A DNA stretch of 64,000 nucleotides from Demequina oxidasica (GTDB taxonomy: Bacteria > Actinomycetota > Actinomycetes > Actinomycetales > Demequinaceae), in assembly GCF_000975115.1 (NCBI RefSeq), contig NZ_BBRE01000003.1, positions 62,001 to 126,000 of the forward strand, written 5' to 3'. Below are positions 39,004-47,440 of this stretch, piece after piece. The translations under genes were made by a program, and so were the position numbers. The stretch's first letter is position 1, and each line of letters opens with the position of its first letter. The notes under the pieces are model-generated. The model was not told where the DNA came from. It saw only the letters and a list, made by a program, of their open reading frames with translations, and did not search any database.

Positions 39004-40194
39004 ATGATTGATGCCCGCGGCCAAGAGGCACTCACCGGTGCCGCACAAGCGGAGATCTTTCAGATTTTGCGTGATGGCAAGCCCCGCACCCGCTCTGAGC
39101 TCGCAACTCTTACGGGTCTCGCGAGGTCCACGGTGGCTGCTCGCGTCGACGCACTCCTGCGTGTCAAACTCATCGCTCCCGTTGCGGACGCCGCCTCTAC
39201 CGGCGGAAGGCCATCACGCCAGTTCGCCTTCGACGGAACCCAGCACGTGGTACTCGGTGTCGACATCGGCGCCACTCACGTGCATCTGGCCATCAAGGAT
39301 CTGGATGGCACTACCGTCGCTGAGGTCTACGACGACCTCGCCGTCGCGCAGGGGCCAGACATCATTCTTAATTGGGTAATTGAGAACGGTCGCGAATTGC
39401 TCGCGCCTCTCCGCGGTCACCTGACGCTGCAAGCGATCGGGGTGGGCCTGCCAGGGCCGGTTGAGCACTCAACTGGACGCCCAGTCGATCCCCCCATCAT
39501 GCCTGGTTGGGCCCGATTCGACGTTCCAGGAGTACTGACCGAAGCCCTCGGAGTGCCCACCTACGTCGACAATGACGTCAACGTCATGGCCCTCGGAGAG
39601 CATCACGATCACTGGTCAGACGTGGCCGACTTGCTCTTCATTAAGGTCGCGACGGGAGTGGGCGCAGGCGTCATCATCGGCGGTAGCGTGCACCGCGGGT
39701 CCCAAGGACTTGCCGGGGACATTGGACACATTTGGGTGCCGGAGGCGGATGGCATGCAATGCCGGTGTGGCTCGCAAGGGTGCCTCGAGGCCGTCGCAGC
39801 TGGACCAGCCATTGCGGCAAATTTGAGGGCGCGTGGAGTTGACGTCCACACCACGGCGGATATCGTTGCCGCCGTGCGACGTGGCGATGTCGACGCCGTA
39901 CGGGAAGTCCGAGAAGCGGGGCGAATCATCGGACGAGTGCTGACCACGTGCGTCAGCCTTATCAACCCCGCAGTCATTGCGCTCGGCGGGCCCATCGCTA
40001 ATGCGGGGGATCACCTGCTCGCGGGCGCTCGTGAGGTTATTTATACGCGCGCGACGCCCCTGGCTGCCGGCAACCTGCAAATAGTCCGGTCACGCGGAAG
40101 TCAGGACGCCGCAGTCTCAGGTGCCTCGGCCATGGCGATCCAACAGGTACTTTCCATCGAGTCTGTCGAAGCCCTCATCCGAGTGGACGCCTAA
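39004..40194 (+). CDS. ROK-family transcriptional regulator
   Basis: 396 residues. Winged helix-turn-helix at about 13-62 (AEIFQILRDGKPRTRSELATLTGLARSTVAARVDALL), then the ROK sugar-kinase-like domain with VLGVDIGATHVHLAIKD (83-99), the second phosphate motif VDNDVNVMALGEH, GDIGHIW and the zinc motif CRCGSQGCLEA (Cys253, Cys255, Cys260). With the HTH it is a sugar-responsive repressor rather than a kinase. It lies next to ThuA, a TIM-barrel isomerase, an oxidoreductase and an ABC sugar importer, and a shared motif upstream of itself and the binding-protein gene suggests it controls that locus. The sugar is not identifiable. Confidence 0.92.
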   Translation: MIDARGQEALTGAAQAEIFQILRDGKPRTRSELATLTGLARSTVAARVDALLRVKLIAPVADAASTGGRPSRQFAFDGTQHVVLGVDIGATHVHLAIKDLDGTTVAEVYDDLAVAQGPDIILNWVIENGRELLAPLRGHLTLQAIGVGLPGPVEHSTGRPVDPPIMPGWARFDVPGVLTEALGVPTYVDNDVNVMALGEHHDHWSDVADLLFIKVATGVGAGVIIGGSVHRGSQGLAGDIGHIWVPEADGMQCRCGSQGCLEAVAAGPAIAANLRARGVDVHTTADIVAAVRRGDVDAVREVREAGRIIGRVLTTCVSLINPAVIALGGPIANAGDHLLAGAREVIYTRATPLAAGNLQIVRSRGSQDAAVSGASAMAIQQVLSIESVEALIRVDA

Positions 40195-40216
40195 CCGCCT
40201 CAACACGGCAGACAAT

Positions 40217-40909
40217 TTAATGGCGCGCGGCCCACATCATTCCGCGTTCGACCAGGGGCTTGACGGCGGGGTTGGACAGCACGTCCACGGTGTGACCCAG
40301 GGACGTTGCGAAGATACGGCCGGAGCCCCACCTGCGCGTCCAAGCCACCGGCATCGTGACCGCCTCGGGCCACTCGTCGCCGTCTCCTGGTACCAGCGAG
40401 CAGTCAGCGAGCACCTCGTTGAGACCGTCCGCCAGCACCCAATACTGCTCGGTCAGGACATCGAAATCCGTCATGCCCGCGGTCACGGGGTGTGTGGCCC
40501 CTGCCTCCGTGAATCGCACGGTGTACTCGCGGTAGGGCTCGACGTCGGTGCGACCGCGATCAGCGGCGGCGTGCGGGTGTGCGGCAAACTGGGCGCCCAC
40601 GAGCTGGAGGTAGTCGGTTGAGGCCCGGAATGAGTCGATGATACCCCCGTGCCAGCCCGCGAGACCGGTACCAGCGGCCACTGCGCGGCGCAGTCCGTCG
40701 ACCTCGTCGACTGTGGCGCTCGTCATCGACAGACACTGCACTACCAGGTCATACGCACTCATTGCCGATGCGTCGGCATAAATTTCTGGGGTGTCTTCAA
40801 TATCGACATTGAACCCTTCGGCCTCGAGCGAGGGAATGAAAACATCCGTCGCTCCGATGGGGTTGTGACCTTCCCAGCCGCCACGCACGATCAAGACTCT
40901 TTTGCTCAT
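40217..40909 (-). CDS. ThuA-domain protein
   Basis: 230 residues from the ATG at 40907-40909 (ribosome site GGCAGGGA). The ThuA-like class I glutamine-amidotransferase fold begins RVLIVRGGWEGHNPIGATDVFIPSLEAEGF, with GLAGWHGGIIDSFRASTDYLQLVGAQFAAHP as second signature and WTRRWGSGRIFATSLGHTVDVL near the end. It lacks the amidotransferase Cys. ThuA proteins occur in catabolic loci for trehalose-like disaccharides and 3-keto sugars; together with the neighbouring Gfo/Idh/MocA and TIM-barrel proteins this fits a 3-keto-glycoside pathway, which is inference. Confidence 0.85.
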   Translation of the reverse strand: MSKRVLIVRGGWEGHNPIGATDVFIPSLEAEGFNVDIEDTPEIYADASAMSAYDLVVQCLSMTSATVDEVDGLRRAVAAGTGLAGWHGGIIDSFRASTDYLQLVGAQFAAHPHAAADRGRTDVEPYREYTVRFTEAGATHPVTAGMTDFDVLTEQYWVLADGLNEVLADCSLVPGDGDEWPEAVTMPVAWTRRWGSGRIFATSLGHTVDVLSNPAVKPLVERGMMWAARH

Positions 40910-40970
40910 TCCCTGCCCCTTCACAGAAATACCCGAGAGAGACCAGCATAACTGCATCGGCAGCGAGAAA

Positions 40971-40998
40971 GCCCGCCCCACCCGTAGGTGAGGCGGGC
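40971..40998 (-). terminator. Terminator behind TIM-barrel gene
   Basis: 12-bp arms with one mismatch and a 4-nt loop, followed on the minus strand by TTTC; lies between the isomerase gene and thuA-like gene. Confidence 0.65.
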
Positions 40999-41015
40999 CC
41001 GTCTAAGGCAAGAAA

Positions 41016-42020
41016 TTAGTCCTTAGTTGAGAACGCAGCGTCGAACGCGCCGTCGGGGGCATCGAACGCCAACCGGCGCGCGAACGCGAGCCCCTCGGGA
41101 GCACCTACGAGCCGGTCCATTCCGGCGTCTTCCCATTCGATCGAGATGGGGCCTTCGTAGCCGATGTGGTTAAGCATGCGGAACGCGTCCTCCCACGGCA
41201 CGTCGCCGTGGCCGGTGGAGATGAAGTCCCAGCCGCGGCGCGCGTCGGCCCAAGGCAGGTGCGAGCCCAGGCGACCATTGCGGCCGTTGTCCATACGCTT
41301 GCGGGTGTCCTTGCAGTCCACGTGGTAAATGCGGTCCTTGAAATCCAGGAGGAAGCCGACGGAGTCGATGTCCTGCCACACCATGTGGCTGGGGTCCCAG
41401 TTCAGGCCGAAGGCCTCGCGGTGGCCGATCGCCTCGAGCGTGCGAACCGTAGTCCAGTAGTCGTAAGCGATCTCGCTCGGGTGGACCTCGTGCGCAAACT
41501 TCACTCCTACCTCGTCGAAGACATCGAGGATGGGGTTCCATCGGTCCGCGAAGTCCTGGTAGCCCGCGTCGATTGCCTCCTGCGAGACCGGCGGGAACAT
41601 CGCCACGTACTTCCAGATCGAAGAACCAGTGAAACCGATAACAACTTTGACTCCCAGCGCAGCTGCTAGACGCGCGGTGTTCTTCATCTCCTCCGCGGCA
41701 CGTTGGCGCACGCCCTCGGGCTCTCCGTCGCCCCACACGTGAGCACCAACGATGTCCTGGTGACGTTGGTCGATCGGGTCGTCGCAGACGGCCTGTCCCT
41801 TGAGGTGGTTCGAGATCGCCCAAACCTTAAGGTTGTACTTTTCAAGCAGTGCCAGCTTGCCCTCGACATAGCCGGGCTCATCCCAGCGCCACGGGTCGAG
41901 GTGGTCTCCCCAACATGCGAGTTCGAGGCCGTCATAGCCCCATTCCGAAGCGAGCTTGGCCACCTCCTCGAGGGGAAGGTCAGCCCACTGGCCGGTAAAC
42001 AGAGTGATTGGTCGCGCCAT
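41016..42020 (-). CDS. Sugar phosphate isomerase/epimerase (AP endonuclease 2-like TIM barrel)
   Basis: 334 residues of the xylose-isomerase-like TIM barrel. Starts [42 protein letters not shown]; metal ligands are expected in [11 protein letters not shown] (Glu/His), [12 protein letters not shown] (Asp/His), [10 protein letters not shown] (Asp) and [11 protein letters not shown] (Glu). Such proteins interconvert or cleave keto sugars, often with an adjacent Gfo/Idh/MocA dehydrogenase; the immediately upstream gene (48 bp gap) is of that class. No classical sugar-isomerase assignment is possible. Confidence 0.88.
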   Translation of the reverse strand: MARPITLFTGQWADLPLEEVAKLASEWGYDGLELACWGDHLDPWRWDEPGYVEGKLALLEKYNLKVWAISNHLKGQAVCDDPIDQRHQDIVGAHVWGDGEPEGVRQRAAEEMKNTARLAAALGVKVVIGFTGSSIWKYVAMFPPVSQEAIDAGYQDFADRWNPILDVFDEVGVKFAHEVHPSEIAYDYWTTVRTLEAIGHREAFGLNWDPSHMVWQDIDSVGFLLDFKDRIYHVDCKDTRKRMDNGRNGRLGSHLPWADARRGWDFISTGHGDVPWEDAFRMLNHIGYEGPISIEWEDAGMDRLVGAPEGLAFARRLAFDAPDGAFDAAFSTKD

Positions 42021-42068
42021 TGCTTTTTACCTTTCTTGTCTACTGATACTTGTTCGAAGTGATGCGAC

Positions 42069-43238
42069 CTAGACGGCCGTTGACGTCCATGCGCTGCCGT
42101 CGTTTGAGCTGCGCTCCACGGAATCGAGGACGCGCTGAATCTGGTAACCATCGGCGAAGCATGGCGTGGGCTGAGTGCCCGCGCAGATTGCCTCGACCAA
42201 GTCCTTGGCCTGGTGTGAGAACCCGTGCTCGTAGCCCAGCATGTGACCCGAGGGCCACCACGCTCCTGTGTACGGGTGGTCCGCTTCCGTCACGAAGATG
42301 CGCTTGAAGCCCAACTCGGTTCCCGGCGCCGTGGCGTCGTAGTACTGGATGGCGTTCATGTCCTCCATATCGAAGAGGATCGCGCCCTTGTCGCCCGAGA
42401 TCTCCACGCGCAGCGCGTTCTTGCGCCCCGTCGCGAAGCGAGTCGCCTCGAACGTGCCTAAAGCGCCGCTATCGAAACGTCCCGTGAACGACGCGAAGTC
42501 GTCAACGGTGACCTCGCCGCGGCCCTCGCCGGCAGTGCCCGACAGGCCAATGCCTTCACCCATGACGGGACGTTCCTTGACGAAGGTCTCGAGGATGCCC
42601 GACACCGAGGTCAGGGATAGGCCGGAAATGAACTGTGCCATGTCTACGGCGTGTGCGCCGATGTCTCCGAGCGCGCCCGAGCCTGCCTGATCCTTCTTCA
42701 TCCGCCATGTCAGCGGAGCCTCGGGATCGATCAGCCAGTCCTGCAAGTACTGAGCGCGGATCTGGCGGATGTTGCCGACGGCGCCTCGCGCCACTAGGTC
42801 ACGCGCGAACGTCGCAGCGGGAACTCGGCGGTAGGTAAAGCCCACCATCGCGAAAACTCCGTTGGCCTTTGCGGCGTCGGCGGCCTCAGCCATACGGCGG
42901 GCCTCGTCGACGCTATTGGCGAGAGGCTTCTCGCACAGGACATGCTTGCCCGCCTCGAGGGCGGCGATAGCGATCTCGGCGTGAGTGTTGCCGGGAGTGA
43001 CGATGTCAACAATGTCAATGTCGTCGCGCTCGAGTACCTCGCGATAGTCGTGTGCGGTCTCGGCCCAGCCCCACTTCTGTGCCAGTTGCTCGTTCTTCAC
43101 CGCATCGCGTCCCACCATGACGGTCATCTCCGGCGTCGCGGGCAAGTCAAAGAACCGGGGAGCCACGCGCCACCCTTGCGAGTGCGCGGCGCCCATGAAG
43201 CCGTTACCGATCATTCCGACGCGAAGCGACGCTGACAT
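42069..43238 (-). CDS. Gfo/Idh/MocA-family oxidoreductase
   Basis: 389 residues. N-terminal Rossmann fold with GMIGNGFMGAAH (8-19, GxGxxG-like) and VDIVTPGNTHAEIAIAALEAGKHVLCEKPLA, where the EKP motif supplies the catalytic Lys; the C-terminal domain carries DIGAHAVDMAQF with the conserved Asp and His. It oxidises or reduces a sugar or polyol with NAD(P). It precedes the isomerase and ThuA genes, probably as a catabolic operon, with TAGGA as ribosome site. Confidence 0.92.
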   Translation of the reverse strand: MSASLRVGMIGNGFMGAAHSQGWRVAPRFFDLPATPEMTVMVGRDAVKNEQLAQKWGWAETAHDYREVLERDDIDIVDIVTPGNTHAEIAIAALEAGKHVLCEKPLANSVDEARRMAEAADAAKANGVFAMVGFTYRRVPAATFARDLVARGAVGNIRQIRAQYLQDWLIDPEAPLTWRMKKDQAGSGALGDIGAHAVDMAQFISGLSLTSVSGILETFVKERPVMGEGIGLSGTAGEGRGEVTVDDFASFTGRFDSGALGTFEATRFATGRKNALRVEISGDKGAILFDMEDMNAIQYYDATAPGTELGFKRIFVTEADHPYTGAWWPSGHMLGYEHGFSHQAKDLVEAICAGTQPTPCFADGYQIQRVLDSVERSSNDGSAWTSTAV

Positions 43239-43282
43239 ACTGTCCTACTTTCAAAGATTCTGAGTGTTAAAGGGGTGGAAAA

Positions 43283-43312
43283 GGGCGTCCACCTCCGAGG
43301 AGGTGGACGCCC
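43283..43312 (-). terminator. Rho-independent terminator behind sugar-binding-protein gene
   Basis: Perfect 14-bp GC-rich arms, 2-nt loop, followed on the minus strand by TTTTCC. It lies 10 nt beyond the stop, so the abundant binding-protein transcript can end here while part reads into the oxidoreductase. Confidence 0.85.
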
Positions 43313-43321
43313 CGCTTCCTA

Positions 43322-44389
43322 CTAGGACTTGAAGCCGATTTCCATGTACTCATCGACGTTGTCAGCGGTCACCACGGGAGCATCGAGGACGATGCGAACC
43401 GGGACGCCGGGCGATGCGAGGCCGGGCATGTTGCCACCCTGAGCCACGAGACGGGCGAGCGCGATGCCGTCCGCTGCCTGCGTCGACGGGTAGATAACCG
43501 TCGCCTTGAGAACCGTGTTGTCAGCCTTGATGTCGTTCATGGCGTTGAGCGAACCAGCGCCACCCACCATGAAGAACTCGTCACGGCCAGCCTCATCGAT
43601 TGCCGCGAGGACGCCGATTCCCTGGTCGTCATCGTGGTTCCAGATCGCGTCGATCTGAGGGTTTGCCGACAGCAGCTGCGCGGTCACTTCCTGGCCACCA
43701 GCGATGGTGAAGTCAGCGGCGACGCGTGCGTCTACGCTCAGACCACACTCAGCGAGTGCGTCATTGAAGCCTGCCGTACGGTCCTGGGTCAGCGGCAGCG
43801 AGTCGATGCCGGCGATCTCTGCAACGACAGCGTCGGTGTTTCCGTCGAGCTGCTCGCAGATGTAGTTACCGGCGCTCACGCCCATGCCGTAGTTGTCACC
43901 GAGGATCGTGACGCGCGATGCGTCGGTCGAAGAGAACTCGCGGTCAACGTTGATGACGGGGATACCCGCGGCCATGGCCTTAGTTGCGGCCTCGGTCAGT
44001 GCTGCACCATCCGTGGGAAGCAACACAATGGCGTCGACACCCTCGTTGATGAAGGTCTCAACCTGGCTGATCTGAAGGTTCGCGTCGTTCGTGCCCTCGG
44101 AAACTTTGAGCTCGACGTCGTCGTACTTCTGACCCTCGGCGATGGCTGCGGAGTTGATCGCACCCAACCAACCGTGGTCTGCCGCGGGGCCGGAGAAGCC
44201 GATAACGACGTTCTCGCCGCTGCCGGTGTCGGTGCCAGCGTCGGTGCCAGCGTCCATGGAGTCGCTGGCCTCCGGTGCGGACGACGCGGTGTCATCCGCG
44301 TCTGAGCTGCAGCCCGCCACAAGGGCGAGTGCTGCAATTGCGCCGCCTGCTGCCAAAATGCGCATGCGCTTGGTACGTGATGCGTTCAT
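43322..44389 (-). CDS. Sugar ABC transporter substrate-binding lipoprotein (RbsB-like)
   Basis: 355 residues from the ATG at 44387-44389 (strong AGGAGG). Lipoprotein signal with lipobox LVAGC (Cys27), then a Ser/Asp/Thr-rich linker with the repeat DAGTDAGTDTG, then a periplasmic-binding-protein type 1 domain (VVIGFSGPAADHGWLGAINSAAIAEGQKYDDVEL... LPTDGAALTEAATKAMAAGIPVINVDREF). This family serves monosaccharide importers. It is transcribed divergently from the ATPase and permease genes 305 bp away, an uncommon split, and is followed by a terminator and then the catabolic genes. Confidence 0.92.
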   Translation of the reverse strand: MNASRTKRMRILAAGGAIAALALVAGCSSDADDTASSAPEASDSMDAGTDAGTDTGSGENVVIGFSGPAADHGWLGAINSAAIAEGQKYDDVELKVSEGTNDANLQISQVETFINEGVDAIVLLPTDGAALTEAATKAMAAGIPVINVDREFSSTDASRVTILGDNYGMGVSAGNYICEQLDGNTDAVVAEIAGIDSLPLTQDRTAGFNDALAECGLSVDARVAADFTIAGGQEVTAQLLSANPQIDAIWNHDDDQGIGVLAAIDEAGRDEFFMVGGAGSLNAMNDIKADNTVLKATVIYPSTQAADGIALARLVAQGGNMPGLASPGVPVRIVLDAPVVTADNVDEYMEIGFKS

Positions 44390-44522
44390 GTTTCCTCCTG
44401 TTTGATTACTGTCGTCGTTGCCAGAAATAAGGAGCGAGTTGCTCACGTCCACGAACCTCTCGCTTCCATGTGCTTTGTCCACACTGACATCGTCAACCTA
44501 GCAGAAGGACAACCGCGTTGTG

Positions 44523-44542
44523 CAACTTTTGCCTGGTCAAAA
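44523..44542 (-). promoter_or_regulatory. Candidate ROK-regulator operator (binding-protein promoter)
   Basis: On the minus strand TTTTGAC is followed directly by CAGGCAAAAGTTG, the same 13 bases found before the ROK gene at 38935-38947. It lies 134-153 bp upstream of the start codon. Confidence 0.5.
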
Positions 44543-44682
44543 TCATAACTATTTGGCAACAGAAATTTTGGCGCCTCGGGGTTCCCCCGGAGCCAGTTCG
44601 TGCGTAAATACGCGCAAATTCGCGTCATAGCCGCCGTTTTGGCGCGTATGTCGATCTCTTCCCGTCACCAATTGGCCTGTGT

Positions 44683-44688
44683 TATGTT
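44683..44688 (+). promoter_or_regulatory. -10 hexamer, leaderless start of sugar ABC ATPase
   Basis: TATGTT, 6 nt, then GTG at 44695; no ribosome site upstream. Confidence 0.6.
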
Positions 44689-44694
44689 TCTCGC

Positions 44695-46215
44695 GTGATC
44701 AAAGACGACCAACAAAAGTCATTACTCGAAGTTACCGCGCTCACCAAGAGCTTCGGCAGCGCTCGAGCCCTCAAGGGCGTCGATTTTGACGTGCGTGCGG
44801 GTGAAGTGCACTGCGTGCTTGGGCAGAACGGTGCCGGGAAGTCCACCCTTATCAAGGTGCTTGCGGGCGCGCACCAGCCGGATAGCGGCGAGATCCGGTG
44901 GAATGGTGACGTCGTCACCATCTCCGATCCGATCGCTGCTATCGAGCTCGGTATCGCGACCATGTACCAGGAGCTCGACGTCGTGGACGGACTCACGATC
45001 GCCGAGAATATCTTCCTGGGACACGAGAAAACTCGTGGAGGGTTTACGAACCTACGCGAGACCGCTCAGGCGACGCGTGATCTCATGAAGCGGTTGGGTC
45101 ACGCCGACCTCTCCCCCAACAGGGAGGTGGGCACGCTCTCCGCTGCCAACAAGCAGATCGTGGCAATGGCGCGTGCGCTGTCCCACGACGTCAAGCTGAT
45201 GATCATGGACGAGCCGAGTGCCGTACTCGACTCGGAGGAGGTCAATAACCTCTTCCGCGTTGTAGCGGAGCTGAAGTCGCAGGGCATAGCCATCGTCTAT
45301 ATCTCCCACCGTCTGGAGGAGATCACGCGTATCGGTGACCGTATTAGCGTCATCAAGGATGGCGCGAGTACCGCTTCGGGGCTTCCGGTCAAGGGGTCTT
45401 CTACTAAGAAGCTCATCTCTCTCATGACCGGCACCGACATGGACCATGTGTTCCCGCCCGCGGTTCCGCTGGCTTCAGACGCGCCCGTGGTACTTGAGGT
45501 CTCCGACCTCAGCGCACCCGGCACGTTCAGCGACGTGAGCTTCGACCTGCGCGCCGGCGAGATCATCGGCCTCGCGGGCCTGGTGGGTTCGGGTCGCTCC
45601 GAAATCCTCGAGGCTATCTACGGCGAACGCAAGCCCTCGTCCGGATCCGTCAAGATTGGCGGCGAAGCGCTCAAGCTCGGATCAGTTAGCGCCGCTGTCG
45701 ACGCTGACATGGGCCTCTCCCCCGAGGAGCGCAAGAGCCAGGGGCTAATGCTCGAGGAGCCCATCTACCGCAACGCCACGCTGTCAACCTTCACGCGTTT
45801 TGCCAAGGGACCATTCCTGGACGAGCAGGCCGAGCGTGCAGCGACCGAGGAGCAGATGAAGGCGCTGGAACTGCGCCCCGCAGAGCCGAACCGCATCACC
45901 CGCACGCTTTCCGGGGGAAACCAGCAGAAGATCATGCTCGCTCGCTGGCTCATCCACGGTACCAAGGTGCTATTGCTCGATGAGCCCACTCGTGGCGTCG
46001 ACGTCGGCGCTCGCATGGAGATCTACGCCCTCATTCGTAAGCTCGCGGCGGCCGGCACGGCCATCGTCGTGGTGTCGAGTGAGATTGAAGAAGTACTCGG
46101 CCTGGCCGACCGCGTGCTCGTCATCGCAGACGGACGCGTCATTGCCGAGAAACCAGCAACCGAAATCACCGAGCACGGAGTGCTCGACTTGGTCATGAAG
46201 GGAAGTGCCGCGTGA
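44695..46215 (+). CDS. Sugar ABC transporter ATP-binding protein (RbsA/MglA-like)
   Basis: 506 residues with two tandem ABC domains, as in monosaccharide importers. Domain 1 (about 10-240) has Walker A GQNGAGKST (43-51), a degenerate signature LSAANKQIVAMARAL and Walker B LMIMDEPSAVLD. Domain 2 (about 262-500) has the usual degenerate P-loop GLVGSGRSE and the intact signature LSGGNQQKIMLARWL with LLLDEPTRGVD. The stop overlaps the permease start (GTGA). It powers uptake of the sugar bound by the divergently encoded lipoprotein. Confidence 0.94.
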   Translation: MIKDDQQKSLLEVTALTKSFGSARALKGVDFDVRAGEVHCVLGQNGAGKSTLIKVLAGAHQPDSGEIRWNGDVVTISDPIAAIELGIATMYQELDVVDGLTIAENIFLGHEKTRGGFTNLRETAQATRDLMKRLGHADLSPNREVGTLSAANKQIVAMARALSHDVKLMIMDEPSAVLDSEEVNNLFRVVAELKSQGIAIVYISHRLEEITRIGDRISVIKDGASTASGLPVKGSSTKKLISLMTGTDMDHVFPPAVPLASDAPVVLEVSDLSAPGTFSDVSFDLRAGEIIGLAGLVGSGRSEILEAIYGERKPSSGSVKIGGEALKLGSVSAAVDADMGLSPEERKSQGLMLEEPIYRNATLSTFTRFAKGPFLDEQAERAATEEQMKALELRPAEPNRITRTLSGGNQQKIMLARWLIHGTKVLLLDEPTRGVDVGARMEIYALIRKLAAAGTAIVVVSSEIEEVLGLADRVLVIADGRVIAEKPATEITEHGVLDLVMKGSAA

Positions 46216-47270
46216 GCGAGCCGACCACCACCCCCACCCCCCACGACGAGATTGAAGCGGTCGCGGTGGCCGACGAAAATCAGTCGACTACCCAGCCAAG
46301 CAACTCCAAGCGCTTCCTAGCAAGCGGATTTGGCCGCAGCATCGGCCTCATCGTCGCGCTAGTTGTTCTCGTAATCATCGGTGCCGTCACGGCCGGCGAG
46401 AACTTCATGAGCGTCGACAACCTCCTGGTCATCCTGCGCTACGCCTCTGTGATCGGTGTCGTCTCGATCGGCATGACGTTCGTCATCACGGCTGGCGGAA
46501 TCGATCTCTCCGTCGGTTCAGTCCTCGGACTCGCGTCGGTGGTCGCCAGCCTCGGCGCCATCCAGACCGCAGCATCGGGCTTCTGGCCGCTCATGGTGTT
46601 CGTCGCCATCGCCGTAGGTGTGATCGCCGGGCTCCTGAACGGGTTGATCATCGCGTACGGCAAGGTGGTCGCCTTTATGGCAACACTCGCCATGCTCGTC
46701 GCGGCGCGTGGCCTCGCCGAGCTCATCTCGCAGCGCCAGACGCAGGTGGTGGACAACTCGGGGTTCCTCAACTTCTTCCGCAGCGACTTCCTGGGCATCT
46801 CCTGGGTCGTGTGGATCTTCGCCCTGGTCTCCGTCCTGGGATGGCTGCTGTTCAACCGCACTACGTTCGGCCGCCGCACCGTCGCCATCGGTGGCAACGC
46901 CACGGCCGCGCGCCTCGCCGGTGTGAAGGTCCGTCGCCACACCGTCTACCTGTACATGCTCTGTGGAGCCACTGCCGGAATCGCCGCGACCATGCTGCTT
47001 TCGCGCACTACGGCCGGCACCTCGACGCACGGTCAGCTCCTGGAGCTAGACGCAATCGCCGCGGTAGTAGTAGGTGGCACCCTGCTCATCGGCGGTCGCG
47101 GCACCATTGGCGGCACCGTGCTGGGCGTCATGCTCTTCGCCACGCTGACCAACGTGTTCACCCAGAACAACCTCTCCAGCTCGATTCAGTTGGTTGCCAA
47201 GGGCATTATCATCGTCGTCGCGGTGCTCCTGCAGCAGCGCTTCGCAAACCGTGAGACAAGTAGTAAATAG
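46212..47270 (+). CDS. Sugar ABC transporter permease (RbsC-like)
   Basis: 352 residues, GTG start inside the ATPase gene's stop. After a roughly 40-residue polar N-terminus there are 8-10 membrane segments (from SIGLIVALVVLVIIGAVTAG to GIIIVVAVLLQQRF). Family signature GIDLSVGSVLGLASV and the conserved ALGGNATAARLAGV-like AIGGNATAARLAGVKVRR are present. It forms the membrane pore as a homodimer. A strong hairpin follows. Confidence 0.94.
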   Translation: MSEPTTTPTPHDEIEAVAVADENQSTTQPSNSKRFLASGFGRSIGLIVALVVLVIIGAVTAGENFMSVDNLLVILRYASVIGVVSIGMTFVITAGGIDLSVGSVLGLASVVASLGAIQTAASGFWPLMVFVAIAVGVIAGLLNGLIIAYGKVVAFMATLAMLVAARGLAELISQRQTQVVDNSGFLNFFRSDFLGISWVVWIFALVSVLGWLLFNRTTFGRRTVAIGGNATAARLAGVKVRRHTVYLYMLCGATAGIAATMLLSRTTAGTSTHGQLLELDAIAAVVVGGTLLIGGRGTIGGTVLGVMLFATLTNVFTQNNLSSSIQLVAKGIIIVVAVLLQQRFANRETSSK

Positions 47271-47311
47271 CGCTCACCACCGCGTCGGTCATAGTCGACG
47301 CACCTCCTCAT

Positions 47312-47349
47312 TGAAGGCCGTCACCCTGCGACAGGGGTGGCGGCCTTCA
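47312..47349 (+). terminator. Terminator behind the sugar permease
   Basis: 15-bp arms with one G-T pair, 8-nt loop, then AGTGTTTCT; 41 nt beyond the stop. Confidence 0.75.
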
Positions 47350-47376
47350 GTGTTTCTGGCTCCCCTACAAAGCCAG

Positions 47377-47427
47377 CCCCAGCATCGGCCGATGCTGGGG
47401 AGACCTTGCGGCCCCAGCATGGGCCGC
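47377..47427. terminator. Paired palindromes behind the ABC exporter genes
   Basis: A perfect 24-bp palindrome at 47377-47400 beginning ccccagcatc, then a 7-bp-arm hairpin (47408-47414 and 47421-47427) whose loop repeats the cagcat core. They lie between convergent genes and likely end transcription from the exporter operon. Confidence 0.6.
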
Positions 47428-47440
47428 CGTATGGCTTGGC

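Larger units (their letters stand above)
44390..44694. promoter_or_regulatory. Divergent control region of the ABC sugar-importer locus
   Basis: 305 bp between the binding-protein gene and the ATPase gene. It holds a candidate ROK operator (44523-44542), AT-rich sequence with TATGAT on the minus strand (about 44543-44550), the small inverted repeat gcgtaaatacgc (44602-44613) next to cgcgcaaattcgcg, and the leaderless -10 TATGTT for the ATPase gene (44683-44688). No gene is seen. Confidence 0.55.
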
